From Pseudoalteromonas luteoviolacea (lineage in GTDB: Bacteria > Pseudomonadota > Gammaproteobacteria > Enterobacterales > Alteromonadaceae), in NCBI RefSeq assembly GCF_021654285.1, contig NZ_JAKFZS010000041.1, positions 1-38,009 on the forward strand: a DNA stretch of 38,009 nucleotides. Reading direction: 5' to 3'. A program made the translations under genes and the position numbers. The notes beneath the pieces were generated by a model. The model had not been told where the DNA came from and did no database searches. It saw only the letters and a list, made by a program, of their open reading frames with translations. Of the stretch, positions 17,830-26,365 are shown piece after piece. How positions within the stretch are numbered: the first letter of the stretch is position 1; each line of letters opens with the position of its first letter.

Positions 17830-19152
17830 TTACGCTTTCGTGCTTGGTGCTTTTGCATGTTTTTCGATAATCCTAACCACTGAATCTGTAGGTACTACAG
17901 CACCATGATCGGCTACAATTCCTGTTTGAGCTGGCCTAAATAAAGCATCTAAAGCCACTTTTCTGTCTTCTTGCTCTACAAGCTTTCCTTCATTCATTAG
18001 GGCCAAGTAGGTTTTAAGCATTGTTTTTCGTTCTTCTGCTTCAAGGTATAGGTGTTGATCAGTCGAGTATTGTCGTGAGCAGAATCTAATCGTAAAACTT
18101 GATAGAGAGATGAGGATAACTGTAGTAACAATAGACAACGGATTAAAAATACCTAACACCAAGGGGATCTCTTTAAAATCTTCACCAGAATACAGCCAAT
18201 GGGAAGCAATAGGGATCGCAGCCATAAATGCCAAAAGCGCTATTGTTGCGCGCAACCAAGTGTCTCTAGACTTTTTATGCGCAGCCTGTTTATCTCCCCA
18301 GTATTTTACAGATGCATCTAGCTCTACTTGAGATAAATAAACATCTTGAGCTTTTTGCACAGTTTCATAGGCATCAGATTCCATGCTTTTTACCTTGCTT
18401 CTTAGCTCCTTGATGTAGCCTTTGTATTTTTGGAGGGCTCGACCCCCAGCGGAAGCTAGTAATTTTTCACCATGTTCAATATGGTTATTCATTTTAGAGG
18501 TGCCATCATTAACCTCTTTATGTAATTTTAATAGATTAGAAGAAATCTCATCTTGTTTGATTTTAAATTCAGCAATGGAAGTCTCTACCTCCTCTTCTAA
18601 TTGCTCTCTTATTTTCAACCCACTGATTTTGTTTAGCTCAGCTATTGCCAAAACTCGATAAGGTGCCAGTTCAGACCATTCACCAGAACTTGATGAGTTT
18701 GCTCGAACATTGGATAACTTCGCGTACTTTTCATAATAGTTTCTGCTATACCCAGACATACCAGCATCTTTGATTGGGGCGCAGCATAAATAAAGGATGC
18801 TGATAGCTAAAGCTGACGAGCCCTTTTCAACCTTTTCCTCAATTAAATTACGCTCAGCAGTATGCGTAAAAGGAAAGTTCACAGCAGCTAAACACCTATT
18901 GATTTTATCAATTACGTCATCAGAGGGAGCGTCTCTATCTATCCAGTTATTTAATAAAGGGGTGAACCAGTTAAATACCTCATTTATGCTGTTCTGAAAA
19001 AAAACTTTAGAAAAGTTTGAGAAAGCCCCTTTATCAAAGCGAAGCCAGTCAAGGCTTTCTTTCTCATCACTTACAAATTTAGATAGCTCATCAGGGGTTT
19101 TAAACTCTATAGATTTTCCAATAAAATGAAGAGTCACGGGGACGTATGACAT
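17830..19152 (-). CDS. Coiled-coil two-TM membrane protein, DUF6161-like
   Basis: 440 residues. The N-terminal half (1-170) is soluble, and a predicted coiled coil covers about 180-275. TM1 lies at about 299-320 and TM2 at about 331-355, after which a cytoplasmic tail contains SRQYSTDQHLYLEAEERKTM then LKTYLALMNEG. The segment from KYWGDKQAAHKKSR through both helices to ER-x-M-x2-TYLAL resembles the DUF6161 domain as I remember it; I could not confirm this. There is no enzymatic motif. The ATG has AAGGA 7 nt upstream. It lies upstream of the pentapeptide-type genes on the same strand, about 200 nt away with a probable terminator between, so functional linkage is suggested by position only. 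Confidence 0.8.
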   Translation of the reverse strand: MSYVPVTLHFIGKSIEFKTPDELSKFVSDEKESLDWLRFDKGAFSNFSKVFFQNSINEVFNWFTPLLNNWIDRDAPSDDVIDKINRCLAAVNFPFTHTAERNLIEEKVEKGSSALAISILYLCCAPIKDAGMSGYSRNYYEKYAKLSNVRANSSSSGEWSELAPYRVLAIAELNKISGLKIREQLEEEVETSIAEFKIKQDEISSNLLKLHKEVNDGTSKMNNHIEHGEKLLASAGGRALQKYKGYIKELRSKVKSMESDAYETVQKAQDVYLSQVELDASVKYWGDKQAAHKKSRDTWLRATIALLAFMAAIPIASHWLYSGEDFKEIPLVLGIFNPLSIVTTVILISLSSFTIRFCSRQYSTDQHLYLEAEERKTMLKTYLALMNEGKLVEQEDRKVALDALFRPAQTGIVADHGAVVPTDSVVRIIEKHAKAPSTKA

Positions 19153-19538
19153 TTAACTTTCCTTATTTACGACTAAAGCCATCATCATATAGCAACATGG
19201 CATTAACAGTAAATTTAATACTTAGTTTAGTAAGGCGTATTCTGCTTTCAGCACCAAAATTCAACGCTTTAAACCGCTGGAAACTTAGCACGTGTTATAA
19301 AACATCCTTTATTAAGTACTTTTATATATTTACAATATGATAACTTTTCGACAGTTATCACTGAGCCTTTTAACTCGTTCATCCATCTTTGTTATATGAA
19401 TAAACTAAATTTTAGCCCTAAACACTGACTAACCGTATGTAGATCAATATTGTCCAACATTCTCTTAATTCAGGTTTCGATGGCTCTAGACTGTGATATT
19501 TAGGAATTCTTCAAAGGGAAGCACTTACTCCCCACAAA
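19153..19538. other. Intergenic region without a gene
   Basis: Very AT-rich, with no frame having a convincing start. It contains a 6-bp inverted repeat (GATAAC / GTTATC, 19339-19359), which may help terminate the GNAT gene to its right, and presumably the promoter of the DUF6161-like gene, which I could not resolve. Confidence 0.5.
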
Positions 19539-19949
19539 TCATTTCGGTTGATAAAACTTTTTGGTCATACCTTGGCTTTTTGGTGCCACCAAGCGGTAGC
19601 CTAGTTTTTCATAAAATTTAGGTTCATCAGCGATCATGGATACATACGAGCCTTCAAGTGCAACCGATGTTAGGTATCTATCAATATACTCCATCACTTG
19701 TCGGCCTAAGCCTTGCCCTTGGTATTGTGGGTCAACTGCAACATCTACAATTTCAAAATTACATGCCCCATCGCCCACAACTCGGCCCATACCGATGAGC
19801 TTGCCATCTTGGCGAATAGACACACCATATAACGTATTCGGTAAGCCAATCTCTGCTACTTTTAAAGATTTCGCTGACAAGCCAGCCGTCACGCGCATAT
19901 CACAGTATTCTTGGGGCGTAGGTACATGTTCTTCAATTGTATAATTCAT
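19539..19949 (-). CDS. GNAT-family N-acetyltransferase
   Basis: A 136-residue single-domain acetyltransferase. The core reads IGMGRVVGDGACNFEIVDVA then VDPQYQGQGLGRQVMEYID, with the acetyl-CoA pyrophosphate loop Q-G-Q-G-L-G, and FYEKLGYRLV closes the fold. The start at ATG 19949 is chosen because TAGGAG lies 5 nt upstream; the GTG two codons earlier overlaps that site. It is a paralogue of the GNAT at 34676 (both have the G-M-G-R-V-(V/I)-G-D-G-A block). The substrate is unknown. Confidence 0.88.
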   Translation of the reverse strand: MNYTIEEHVPTPQEYCDMRVTAGLSAKSLKVAEIGLPNTLYGVSIRQDGKLIGMGRVVGDGACNFEIVDVAVDPQYQGQGLGRQVMEYIDRYLTSVALEGSYVSMIADEPKFYEKLGYRLVAPKSQGMTKKFYQPK

Positions 19950-20059
19950 AATCACTCCTAGGTAAAACTCATATGATTATACATACAACTGTATGAATAA
20001 ACAGTATAATAATTTATTTAACTTGGGGATGAAAAACGCTGTTTAACACACCATATAAA

Positions 20060-20407
20060 TTACCTATTCAGCTCAGTAATATGCCACATTTCACCTGATG
20101 GCCCCCAAAGGTAGATGATTTTACCCCATCTCTCTTCTTTGATGGGTTCATACCTTACATCTATGTTTTTTACTTTTTGGATGGAATTCAGAGCGGCTTG
20201 AATATCAGGCACACTGAGTTGAAACATCAAACTCGCGTCACAATTTATTTCAGCAGCTTGATACAAAAAGAACGTACATGTGCCATTGCTAATCACGCTC
20301 ATGTCTTCATTGGCATCGTCGCTGGTAAAACCCAATGCCTCGTAAAAGGCTTTCGACACAGCTAACTCTTTTACTGGAATAAATGGGCGTATATCGTTTG
20401 ATTTCAT
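20060..20407 (-). CDS. VOC-family protein (bleomycin-resistance-like fold)
   Basis: A 115-residue protein with the typical opening IRPFIPVKELAVSKAFYEALGF, a central CTFFLYQAAEINCDASLMFQ and the final IYLWGPSGEMWHITELNR, which together give two beta-alpha-beta-beta-beta modules. Relatives include drug-binding resistance proteins and glyoxalase-like enzymes; no substrate can be assigned. AAGGA precedes the ATG by 5 nt. It sits between two GNAT genes, all on the minus strand. Confidence 0.86.
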   Translation of the reverse strand: MKSNDIRPFIPVKELAVSKAFYEALGFTSDDANEDMSVISNGTCTFFLYQAAEINCDASLMFQLSVPDIQAALNSIQKVKNIDVRYEPIKEERWGKIIYLWGPSGEMWHITELNR

Positions 20408-20453
20408 ATTTTTCCTTTATTAAGCGCAACCTAACCTGTGTTGCTAGGTATGC

Positions 20454-20960
20454 TTAAAACGTATCTATACTCAACACGTAATTGAGGTGTCGTTCATTGT
20501 TTAACACAAAATACGTCTCGCCAATGACTTTAAAATTATGACGTTTATAAAAAGCCAAGGCGCGCTCGTTTTTGTGAAAAACAGTTAACCAAAGCTTAGA
20601 GTGTCCAGCGTTTTTGCAAGTATTGATGGCAGCATCAAGCAATTTTCTGCCTAAGCCTTTGCCTGTAAACGGCTCTTGAATATACAGTCTATCTAACTCA
20701 GGACTGGGTTTTGATGTAATGGGGCAAGTGGCCGAATAGTCCAAAGACACTAGCCCTGTAAGGTTGCTCGCGTTTTCACAAAGAATATATTGATAACTAT
20801 TGTCCTTGATTTTATTTGCGATATTTTCAGCCGTAAACTCACTCAAAACATACGCTGAAATTGCATCGTTTACTCCATCAAGAGCATAATTGTGGAGCCA
20901 AACCTGCGCCGACAATGCGGCGATATTCGCACTGTCTTTTAATGTTGCTTCTCTATACAT
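20454..20960 (-). CDS. GNAT-family N-acetyltransferase
   Basis: A 168-residue acetyltransferase beginning YREATLKDSANIAALSAQVW, the usual first strand and helix of the family. Motif A is LDRLYIQEPFTGKGLGRKLL (G-K-G-L-G), followed by KLWLTVFHKNERALAFYKRH, typical of ribosomal-protein or small-molecule acetyltransferases. GAGG lies 9 nt before the ATG. The substrate cannot be inferred. Confidence 0.88.
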   Translation of the reverse strand: MYREATLKDSANIAALSAQVWLHNYALDGVNDAISAYVLSEFTAENIANKIKDNSYQYILCENASNLTGLVSLDYSATCPITSKPSPELDRLYIQEPFTGKGLGRKLLDAAINTCKNAGHSKLWLTVFHKNERALAFYKRHNFKVIGETYFVLNNERHLNYVLSIDTF

Positions 20961-21059
20961 AGTCCTTTACCTCTACACAAGTGTACCTAATTGTATTTAT
21001 CACTTTCTAAGTTATTTATAAATAACCATAAAGTAAAGGCAGCATGATCAAACCACACA

Positions 21060-21500
21060 CTACACGTAGCGCTTTAGCTTTCTACCAGTAAATTCAAAAC
21101 CACACTTTTGATAAAACGCAAATGTCCTGTCCCATTGCGCATTTGGTGGCGCTGATACGTCGACTCTCGACCAGTTATGCTCCTTTGCAAGAGTGATTAT
21201 TTCATCAATCACTTTAGACCCTACCCCATTTGCACGGTGATCTGGGCAGACCCAAAGCTCATTGATGATCCCATAACGGCCACCGGCAAAAAATGAAAAA
21301 GACTCCGACAATGTAAAAAATGCCACAGGCTCATTACCTATTTTTGCCTCGTATGCTGTGTGCACATGCGCAGGTAAGGCTTCAAATATGCTATCAAACT
21401 CAGCGGATGTCGGGACTTTTGCCTCACCAAATAACTCTGAATAGAGTTTGCTGATGTACAATTTAATAAGGTTTTTATCTGTAATAACGCTAATCTGCAT
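21060..21500 (-). CDS. GNAT-family N-acetyltransferase
   Basis: A 146-residue acetyltransferase: INELWVCPDHRANGVGSKVI contains the acetyl-CoA loop R-A-N-G-V-G, and WDRTFAFYQKCGFEFTGRKL completes the fold. The start at 21500 is used because TAAGGA lies 6 nt upstream, while the ATG two codons earlier directly abuts it. The gap to the next minus-strand gene (ending at 21674) is about 170 nt, with a terminator hairpin within it. Confidence 0.88.
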   Translation of the reverse strand: MQISVITDKNLIKLYISKLYSELFGEAKVPTSAEFDSIFEALPAHVHTAYEAKIGNEPVAFFTLSESFSFFAGGRYGIINELWVCPDHRANGVGSKVIDEIITLAKEHNWSRVDVSAPPNAQWDRTFAFYQKCGFEFTGRKLKRYV

Positions 21501-21610
21501 ATTCATTCCTTATAAGCGTATTAAGTAGGTTATTGAGTCTGATAAAACAGGTCTCACTCAACATAACACAATCAGAAATGTAATCGAAAAGAATTAGTTT
21601 TTTGAATAAA

Positions 21611-21645
21611 GTTGTGGCTGATCTACTTCATAAATTAGCCACAAC
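21611..21645 (-). terminator. Terminator of the ABC exporter operon
   Basis: A 12-bp inverted repeat with one G-T position (GTTGTGGCTGAT / ATTAGCCACAAC) and an 11-nt loop, followed on the minus strand by TTTATT. It lies about 30 nt beyond the permease stop codon, so it should end the exporter transcript. Confidence 0.75.
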
Positions 21646-21673
21646 AACAAAGAGCATCACATATATGTAATGA

Positions 21674-24094
21674 TTATTCGTAGCGAAGTACTGAGCTTGG
21701 CTCTTCTGCTACGATACGTTTTGCTGGAATAAACACCGCTGCAAGTACAGAGGCAGAAATAACAGTAACCACTACAATGGTTAATACAAAATACAAGTGA
21801 AGCGGGATCGCACCTTGTAACATGTCATTAAGTAAATACGATAATAAGCCGAATAAAACCAACGAAACACCAATACCAGACACAAGCTGCCTAACACCCT
21901 GCAAAATAAACAACCTGATAATTTCACTGTCTTTTGCTCCGACCGCCCTTCTCACGCCAATCTCATTGCGTCTTTGCATTATGTTATTTGCAGTTAAGCC
22001 ATAAATACCTGCTAAAGCCAAAATCATAGAAAAAAGTCCGGCCATAAAAGTGATGTTGGAGATGCTTTGCAACATACTTCTTACGCTATCAAAGGTTTTC
22101 TCCATCGCCGTAATATTGTCAGGCTCTAGATTGGAATCAATCAAGAATAGCGCATCATAAAAAGCTTTTTCTCCGTCACTATAATGCGTCGTATACTTTA
22201 ACATTGCTCTGGTATTCGGGTAGGCAAATTGTAGGCCTGAAACATACACCTCATCTTCACTATCTAAGGAAGCAAAAAAGCTACTCATATTTGACTTATC
22301 GGTCACGACACCAATAATAACAAGCTGTTCGATACCTGCACTTTGCTCCCAGCGAATTGTTTTGCCTAGTGCACTTTCCCCAGGCCAATAACGGTTAGCC
22401 ATTGACTGACTAATAATCGCAACACGCTGGCCACTATTATTGTCTCTGCTGTCAAAAAAGCGCCCATCAACTAGTTTGATACCATAGTAATCACTATCCC
22501 CTATGGTGCTATAAGTATCGATGTCCGGCTTATCATTCTCATCATGATATTCTATGTCACCTATCGCGAACTGCTGCTTCCCTAAACGCGACACTATTGA
22601 GGCCGCTTCTACACTTTCTTGGCTTTGCATATTCATATACAGTTGATTGAAAAATCGGCTTTTCTGCTCAACTGACGCATAACGGCTCTTAGGTAAGCTC
22701 ATTTCCGATACAAGCACAGATTGGTACTTTACTCCCATATCTTTATTTAAGAAAAACTGGGCAACAAAAGCTGTAATTGACCCAATCAACAACAATATTG
22801 AGATAAGAAATACCTGAATCGTGATTAAATTTCTCGACATTTTGCCTGCTTTGAGACCTTGCGCCCCGCGAGTGCCATCTCGTAAAGTCGAATTAATATC
22901 CTGCTTTGCTGCTGCGCGTGCAGGCAGAAAAGAGCACACAAACAAAGTCAGTATGCTAAACACCATCGCCATCATTATTGTCGGTACATCGAGCTTCCAG
23001 ACCCACCAAAAAGGGATATCAGTTGGCAAACGTGTCGTGATCAATACATTGGTATAATGTAAGGCTGTACCCGTTAACATAATCGCCAATACGCAGCCCA
23101 CACTGGTGATCAGTATCCCTTCCCACATAATTTGCAATACTAGTCGCTTATACGTAACTCCAATCGCAGCACGAATAGCAGTTTCCTTTTGCCGGGAAAT
23201 GGCTCTTGCCAGTAGCAAATTACCCACGTTTATACTCGCCAATATCAATATCATCAACGCGATGATATTAAGAAAAATAAATATAAAGTTACCCGCACCT
23301 GCAAACTGAGCTTGAGGGAATGACAACAAATTGATTTTGAACTCGCCCTCTTGCGCTTCATCATTTTGAACACTCTGCTGGTAGATATTATTGAGTAAGG
23401 ACGCCAGCTGAACCTCAGCAACTTGCGTGTTTGTACCAACCTCCAACCGAGTATACACATTGACTGTTGCTTCTGTGTGTGCAAGTGGATTAATTAACTC
23501 TGACGAAATAGGTAACCAAACTTGAGCGCTATCAGGAAAATGATATCCACCCGGCATAACCCCTATAACTGTGTGCACTTGGTTATTTATACGAATAGTT
23601 TTCCCGGCTACATTATCATCACTGGCGAAGTTTTCTTCCCAGAATGATTTACTGATCACCACCGTTTTTTCAGCACCCACCTGATAATCATTGTGCTGAA
23701 AAGCTCGCCCATGTATAGCTTGTGTACGACTAAATTCAAAAAAGCCTTGATCGACATACGCGCCGGACACACTTATATTTTCGTGACCAAAGGTTAATCT
23801 AAGTGTGCTCGTATTAAAAATACCTAATTCGGAAAAACCATCTAGCTGCTCTCTTATCATTGAAAACTCATAAGCTGGTATAGACACACTTTGTCTATTC
23901 ATTTGCGCAGATACCGTCAAAGCCGACTCACTTTGCGCCAAATCAATGGGTTTATAAATTAAGGTGTACAAAAATGAGAAGGTGTACAAGCTGATTGATA
24001 ATCCGCCCACAAGTACGAACAAAGTTAGCGCTGTAAACTTGGGGGACTTTAAAAGCAACCGACAGGCATACTTAATATCAAAAATGTAAGACAT
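21674..24094 (-). CDS. ABC transporter permease, duplicated MacB/FtsX type
   Basis: An 806-residue inner-membrane protein with two copies of the MacB periplasmic core plus FtsX domain. The N-terminus DIKYACRLLLKSPKFTALTL leads into TM1, followed by a periplasmic domain and three helices around residues 270-400 with the coupling sequence AISRQKETAIRAAIG. The second copy repeats this, ending with RRNEIGVRRAVGAKDSEIIR and the last helices. This doubled form resembles the acidobacterial-type duplicated permeases (ADOP). Such permeases form mechanotransmission exporters with a MacB-type ATPase, rather than passing substrate through the helices. ATG 24094 has AAGGA 6 nt upstream and is preferred over two earlier ATGs. 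It is the last gene of the exporter operon. Confidence 0.92.
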   Translation of the reverse strand: MSYIFDIKYACRLLLKSPKFTALTLFVLVGGLSISLYTFSFLYTLIYKPIDLAQSESALTVSAQMNRQSVSIPAYEFSMIREQLDGFSELGIFNTSTLRLTFGHENISVSGAYVDQGFFEFSRTQAIHGRAFQHNDYQVGAEKTVVISKSFWEENFASDDNVAGKTIRINNQVHTVIGVMPGGYHFPDSAQVWLPISSELINPLAHTEATVNVYTRLEVGTNTQVAEVQLASLLNNIYQQSVQNDEAQEGEFKINLLSFPQAQFAGAGNFIFIFLNIIALMILILASINVGNLLLARAISRQKETAIRAAIGVTYKRLVLQIMWEGILITSVGCVLAIMLTGTALHYTNVLITTRLPTDIPFWWVWKLDVPTIMMAMVFSILTLFVCSFLPARAAAKQDINSTLRDGTRGAQGLKAGKMSRNLITIQVFLISILLLIGSITAFVAQFFLNKDMGVKYQSVLVSEMSLPKSRYASVEQKSRFFNQLYMNMQSQESVEAASIVSRLGKQQFAIGDIEYHDENDKPDIDTYSTIGDSDYYGIKLVDGRFFDSRDNNSGQRVAIISQSMANRYWPGESALGKTIRWEQSAGIEQLVIIGVVTDKSNMSSFFASLDSEDEVYVSGLQFAYPNTRAMLKYTTHYSDGEKAFYDALFLIDSNLEPDNITAMEKTFDSVRSMLQSISNITFMAGLFSMILALAGIYGLTANNIMQRRNEIGVRRAVGAKDSEIIRLFILQGVRQLVSGIGVSLVLFGLLSYLLNDMLQGAIPLHLYFVLTIVVVTVISASVLAAVFIPAKRIVAEEPSSVLRYE

Positions 24095-24120
24095 CATCAT
24101 TCCTTTATCCGTTTAAAACG

Positions 24121-24840
24121 TTAAGCAGACGCTTTCATTATTCTTTCAGAGTCATTCGCGCCGTTGTCACTCACTATTTGGCCATCCAAAATACTTATCT
24201 GTCGCTTAGCTTGCATTGCAGATCTTGGATCATGTGTGACCATGCAAATGGTGCTACCATCTCTGTGTAAGTCATCGAGCAATTCCATCACCGCCTGTGC
24301 ATTTTTTGAATCAAGGTTACCAGTCGGTTCATCCGCCAAAATGATGCTGGGCTCATTCACCAGCGCCCTTGCCACAGCAACACGCTGTTGCTGACCTCCT
24401 GATAATTGAGATGGAAAATGGTCTTTTCGGTGAGACATGCCAACTCTATCTAGTACCTTTGCTGTTCTCTTGAGTATCTCAGATTTGTTAATATTTGATT
24501 GATACGTCAATGGCAACATAACGTTTTCACTCACTGATAAATCAGATATCAAGTTAAAGGACTGAAAGATAAACCCGAGGTCGCTGTTGCGAATTACCGC
24601 TCGCTGATCATTGGATAAGCTAGAAACATCACGATTGTTTAATAGATAGCGCCCCTCTGTCGGTGTATCGAGCAAACCAAGTAATGATAATAAGGTAGAC
24701 TTGCCGCACCCAGATGGACCACTTAAGGATATATATTCCCCTTTTTGAATACTTAAACTGATATCACTTAAAGCACGCGTTTCAATCTCATCTGTTAGGA
24801 ATGATTTGTTAATCGCTTCTAGTTGGATAATGGTCGACAT
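24121..24840 (-). CDS. ABC transporter ATP-binding protein, MacB/LolD type
   Basis: A 239-residue ATPase with Walker A GPSGCGKST (41-49), Q-loop FQSFNL, signature LSGGQQQRVAVARA (146-159), Walker B ILADEP with the catalytic Glu E171, and switch His H203 in MVTHDP. The set is typical of the MacB/LolD/FtsE group and should power the neighbouring permease. The true ATG is at 24840, with AAGGA 8 nt upstream; a longer frame reaches into the preceding gene and lacks a ribosome site. It is 17 nt after the fusion protein gene and about 25 nt before the permease gene. Confidence 0.95.
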   Translation of the reverse strand: MSTIIQLEAINKSFLTDEIETRALSDISLSIQKGEYISLSGPSGCGKSTLLSLLGLLDTPTEGRYLLNNRDVSSLSNDQRAVIRNSDLGFIFQSFNLISDLSVSENVMLPLTYQSNINKSEILKRTAKVLDRVGMSHRKDHFPSQLSGGQQQRVAVARALVNEPSIILADEPTGNLDSKNAQAVMELLDDLHRDGSTICMVTHDPRSAMQAKRQISILDGQIVSDNGANDSERIMKASA

Positions 24841-24857
24841 ATAAAAATTCCTTATTA

Positions 24858-26123
24858 TTAATTTATTTTGACGGTTGAGTGCGCTGTCCAATCACTCGTA
24901 TCAGAGATGACTATGGTATCGCCGACTTTAAGCCCAGCCAGTACCTGAACTTCATTCACTGAGCTCACACCCAGTTGCACTTGCGTTTTTTGTGCAAATG
25001 CTGAAGTTTTGTCCAATTTGTATAAACCCACACTTCTGTTAGCTGGTGCAAATGACGGTCTGCGGACAAACAGGGTATCCTGAATATTGCTGACCTCTAT
25101 ATTTCCTTCAACGTTTAGGTCTGGCCTAGCTTCTGCTGGCAAATCTGACAATAGCGTAACTTCGACTTGAACCACGCCATTTTCTACCGCTGGGTTAATA
25201 CGAGACACAGCCCCTTGAATGAGATTGGTTCGAGTATCAATCGTTACATTTTGACCCAATTTCACGTTACGGATTTGCAGCTCTTGAACTTGTAGCTCAG
25301 CAATTAAAGATGTCGGCTCAGCTATTAAAGCGATATTAGATCCTACTGTGCTTTGCTGACCTAGTAATAGCGGAACGTCTTGAACAACCCCTGCAATCGT
25401 GGCCTTCACGACTAGGTTCTCAACTTGTTGCTGCACACGCTCAAAATCATTTTGGATCCGACCAAGTTTTGCCTCGTTTGCGATAACTCTAGCCCGTAAG
25501 TTTTCTGCCATTTTTTTCTTACGTTCTTTTTGTGCCGCCCACCGAGAGTAGAACTGTTGAACTTCTAGTTTCGTTTTTTCATATTCAATCGATGAGATAG
25601 AGCCATTACCCGCTTTAAGCAATTGCTCTTCTGCATCTAATCGCAATTTCGCACTTTCATATCCAAATTTGGCTTCTGTTACTGCGTTGTCTAATTGGAG
25701 TAATTGAGATTCCATCTCTACAAGTGCAGCAGTATTCTCAGCCTCGGTCGCGCGAACTTGCCACCGAGATTTGTCAAGTTCAACAAATAACTCTGGATCA
25801 CTTAATGTGACCAGCTTCTCCCCAGCTTTAACCTCGTTGCCAGGCTTGACATGTATTTGCTCAACTTTTCCACTCACCCTCGAAGATACCCAGCGGATAT
25901 CTGTTGGCTTCAATACACCAGATGAGCGTACATTAACTTTAAAATTCCCACTGGTGACCTTAGCTAACTGAATATTATCTTGATCTGCGATATATGAGGC
26001 GTTACCTAATACCCCTTTAAATAAATACCCTGCCGCAGATATTGCCAATATGGAAAAAACAAATAACCGCGTTTTACTTTGCCCTGACTTTTTCTTTTTA
26101 CCCTCAGGCCGTTTTATATCCAT
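24858..26123 (-). CDS. Membrane fusion protein, HlyD/MacA type
   Basis: 421 residues. A basic cytoplasmic tail (KKKKSGQSK) precedes one transmembrane anchor at about 19-36. The lipoyl half-domain follows (VSSRVSGKVEQIHVKPGNEV), then a long alpha-helical hairpin at about 115-225, the second lipoyl half (VVKATIAGVVQDVPLLLGQQ) and beta-barrel and membrane-proximal domains. It should link the MacB-type permease/ATPase to an outer-membrane TolC channel; no TolC gene is in the window. It is the first gene of the exporter operon, directly downstream of the sigma-54 promoter at 26168-26183. Confidence 0.93.
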   Translation of the reverse strand: MDIKRPEGKKKKSGQSKTRLFVFSILAISAAGYLFKGVLGNASYIADQDNIQLAKVTSGNFKVNVRSSGVLKPTDIRWVSSRVSGKVEQIHVKPGNEVKAGEKLVTLSDPELFVELDKSRWQVRATEAENTAALVEMESQLLQLDNAVTEAKFGYESAKLRLDAEEQLLKAGNGSISSIEYEKTKLEVQQFYSRWAAQKERKKKMAENLRARVIANEAKLGRIQNDFERVQQQVENLVVKATIAGVVQDVPLLLGQQSTVGSNIALIAEPTSLIAELQVQELQIRNVKLGQNVTIDTRTNLIQGAVSRINPAVENGVVQVEVTLLSDLPAEARPDLNVEGNIEVSNIQDTLFVRRPSFAPANRSVGLYKLDKTSAFAQKTQVQLGVSSVNEVQVLAGLKVGDTIVISDTSDWTAHSTVKIN

Positions 26124-26167
26124 CCTTTCAAATTCCTACTGAAACTTTTGTTAAGTAGTAGGGTTAC

Positions 26168-26183
26168 AGCACTTAGTGTACCA
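26168..26183 (-). promoter_or_regulatory. Sigma-54 (-24/-12) promoter of the exporter operon
   Basis: The minus strand reads TGGTACACTAAGTGCT, matching the sigma-54 consensus TGGCAC-N5-TTGCW with invariant GG and GC separated by exactly 10 bp. It would start RNA about 45 nt upstream of the fusion-protein ATG. The regulator gene nearby encodes an NtrC-type sigma-54 activator, which strongly supports the call. Confidence 0.8.
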
Positions 26184-26255
26184 ACTTTTTAAAAACCATA
26201 AGTAATTGATAAAAATGACAAATTTAATCTCTCTGTTATTTAAGCCTATTTCCAT

Positions 26256-26273
26256 ATGTGTCGATATCGACAC
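26256..26273 (-). promoter_or_regulatory. Enhancer-like palindrome, site I
   Basis: Contains the perfect 16-bp palindrome GTGTCGATATCGACAC, preceded on the + strand by AT. It lies about 75-90 bp upstream of the -24 element, the usual place for an NtrC-family activator. It is probably the main binding site of the adjacent response regulator. Confidence 0.7.
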
Positions 26274-26286
26274 TAATTTTTTGCAA

Positions 26287-26306
26287 ATGTGTCGATATTG
26301 GGACAT
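26287..26306 (-). promoter_or_regulatory. Enhancer-like site II
   Basis: Repeats the 12-nt left half of site I, ATGTGTCGATAT, and continues TGGGACAT, giving an imperfect inverted repeat. The spacing from site I is 31 bp, about three helical turns, which would place two bound regulator dimers on the same DNA face. Confidence 0.55.
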
Positions 26307-26325
26307 TTTTAGTTCAACAAAAAAT

Positions 26326-26340
26326 CGTCATCGAATGACA
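26326..26340 (-). promoter_or_regulatory. Possible weak enhancer site III
   Basis: CGTCATCGAATGACA is an imperfect palindrome with CGTC and GACA arms resembling those of sites I and II, another 35 bp farther from the promoter. Similarity is low; it may be chance. Confidence 0.3.
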
Positions 26341-26365
26341 AAAATCAGTATCTGCTTAAACATGT

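Noticed and set aside
14305..19152. Prophage or transposon carrying the pentapeptide-type cluster
   Set aside because: No integrase, transposase, tRNA, flanking direct repeats or phage structural gene was seen at either side.
20408..20453. GTTAGGT-containing partial palindrome between the VOC and GNAT genes as an attC site
   Set aside because: One core-like heptamer exists on the minus strand, but no matching inverse core lies at the right distance, and the whole gap is only 46 nt.
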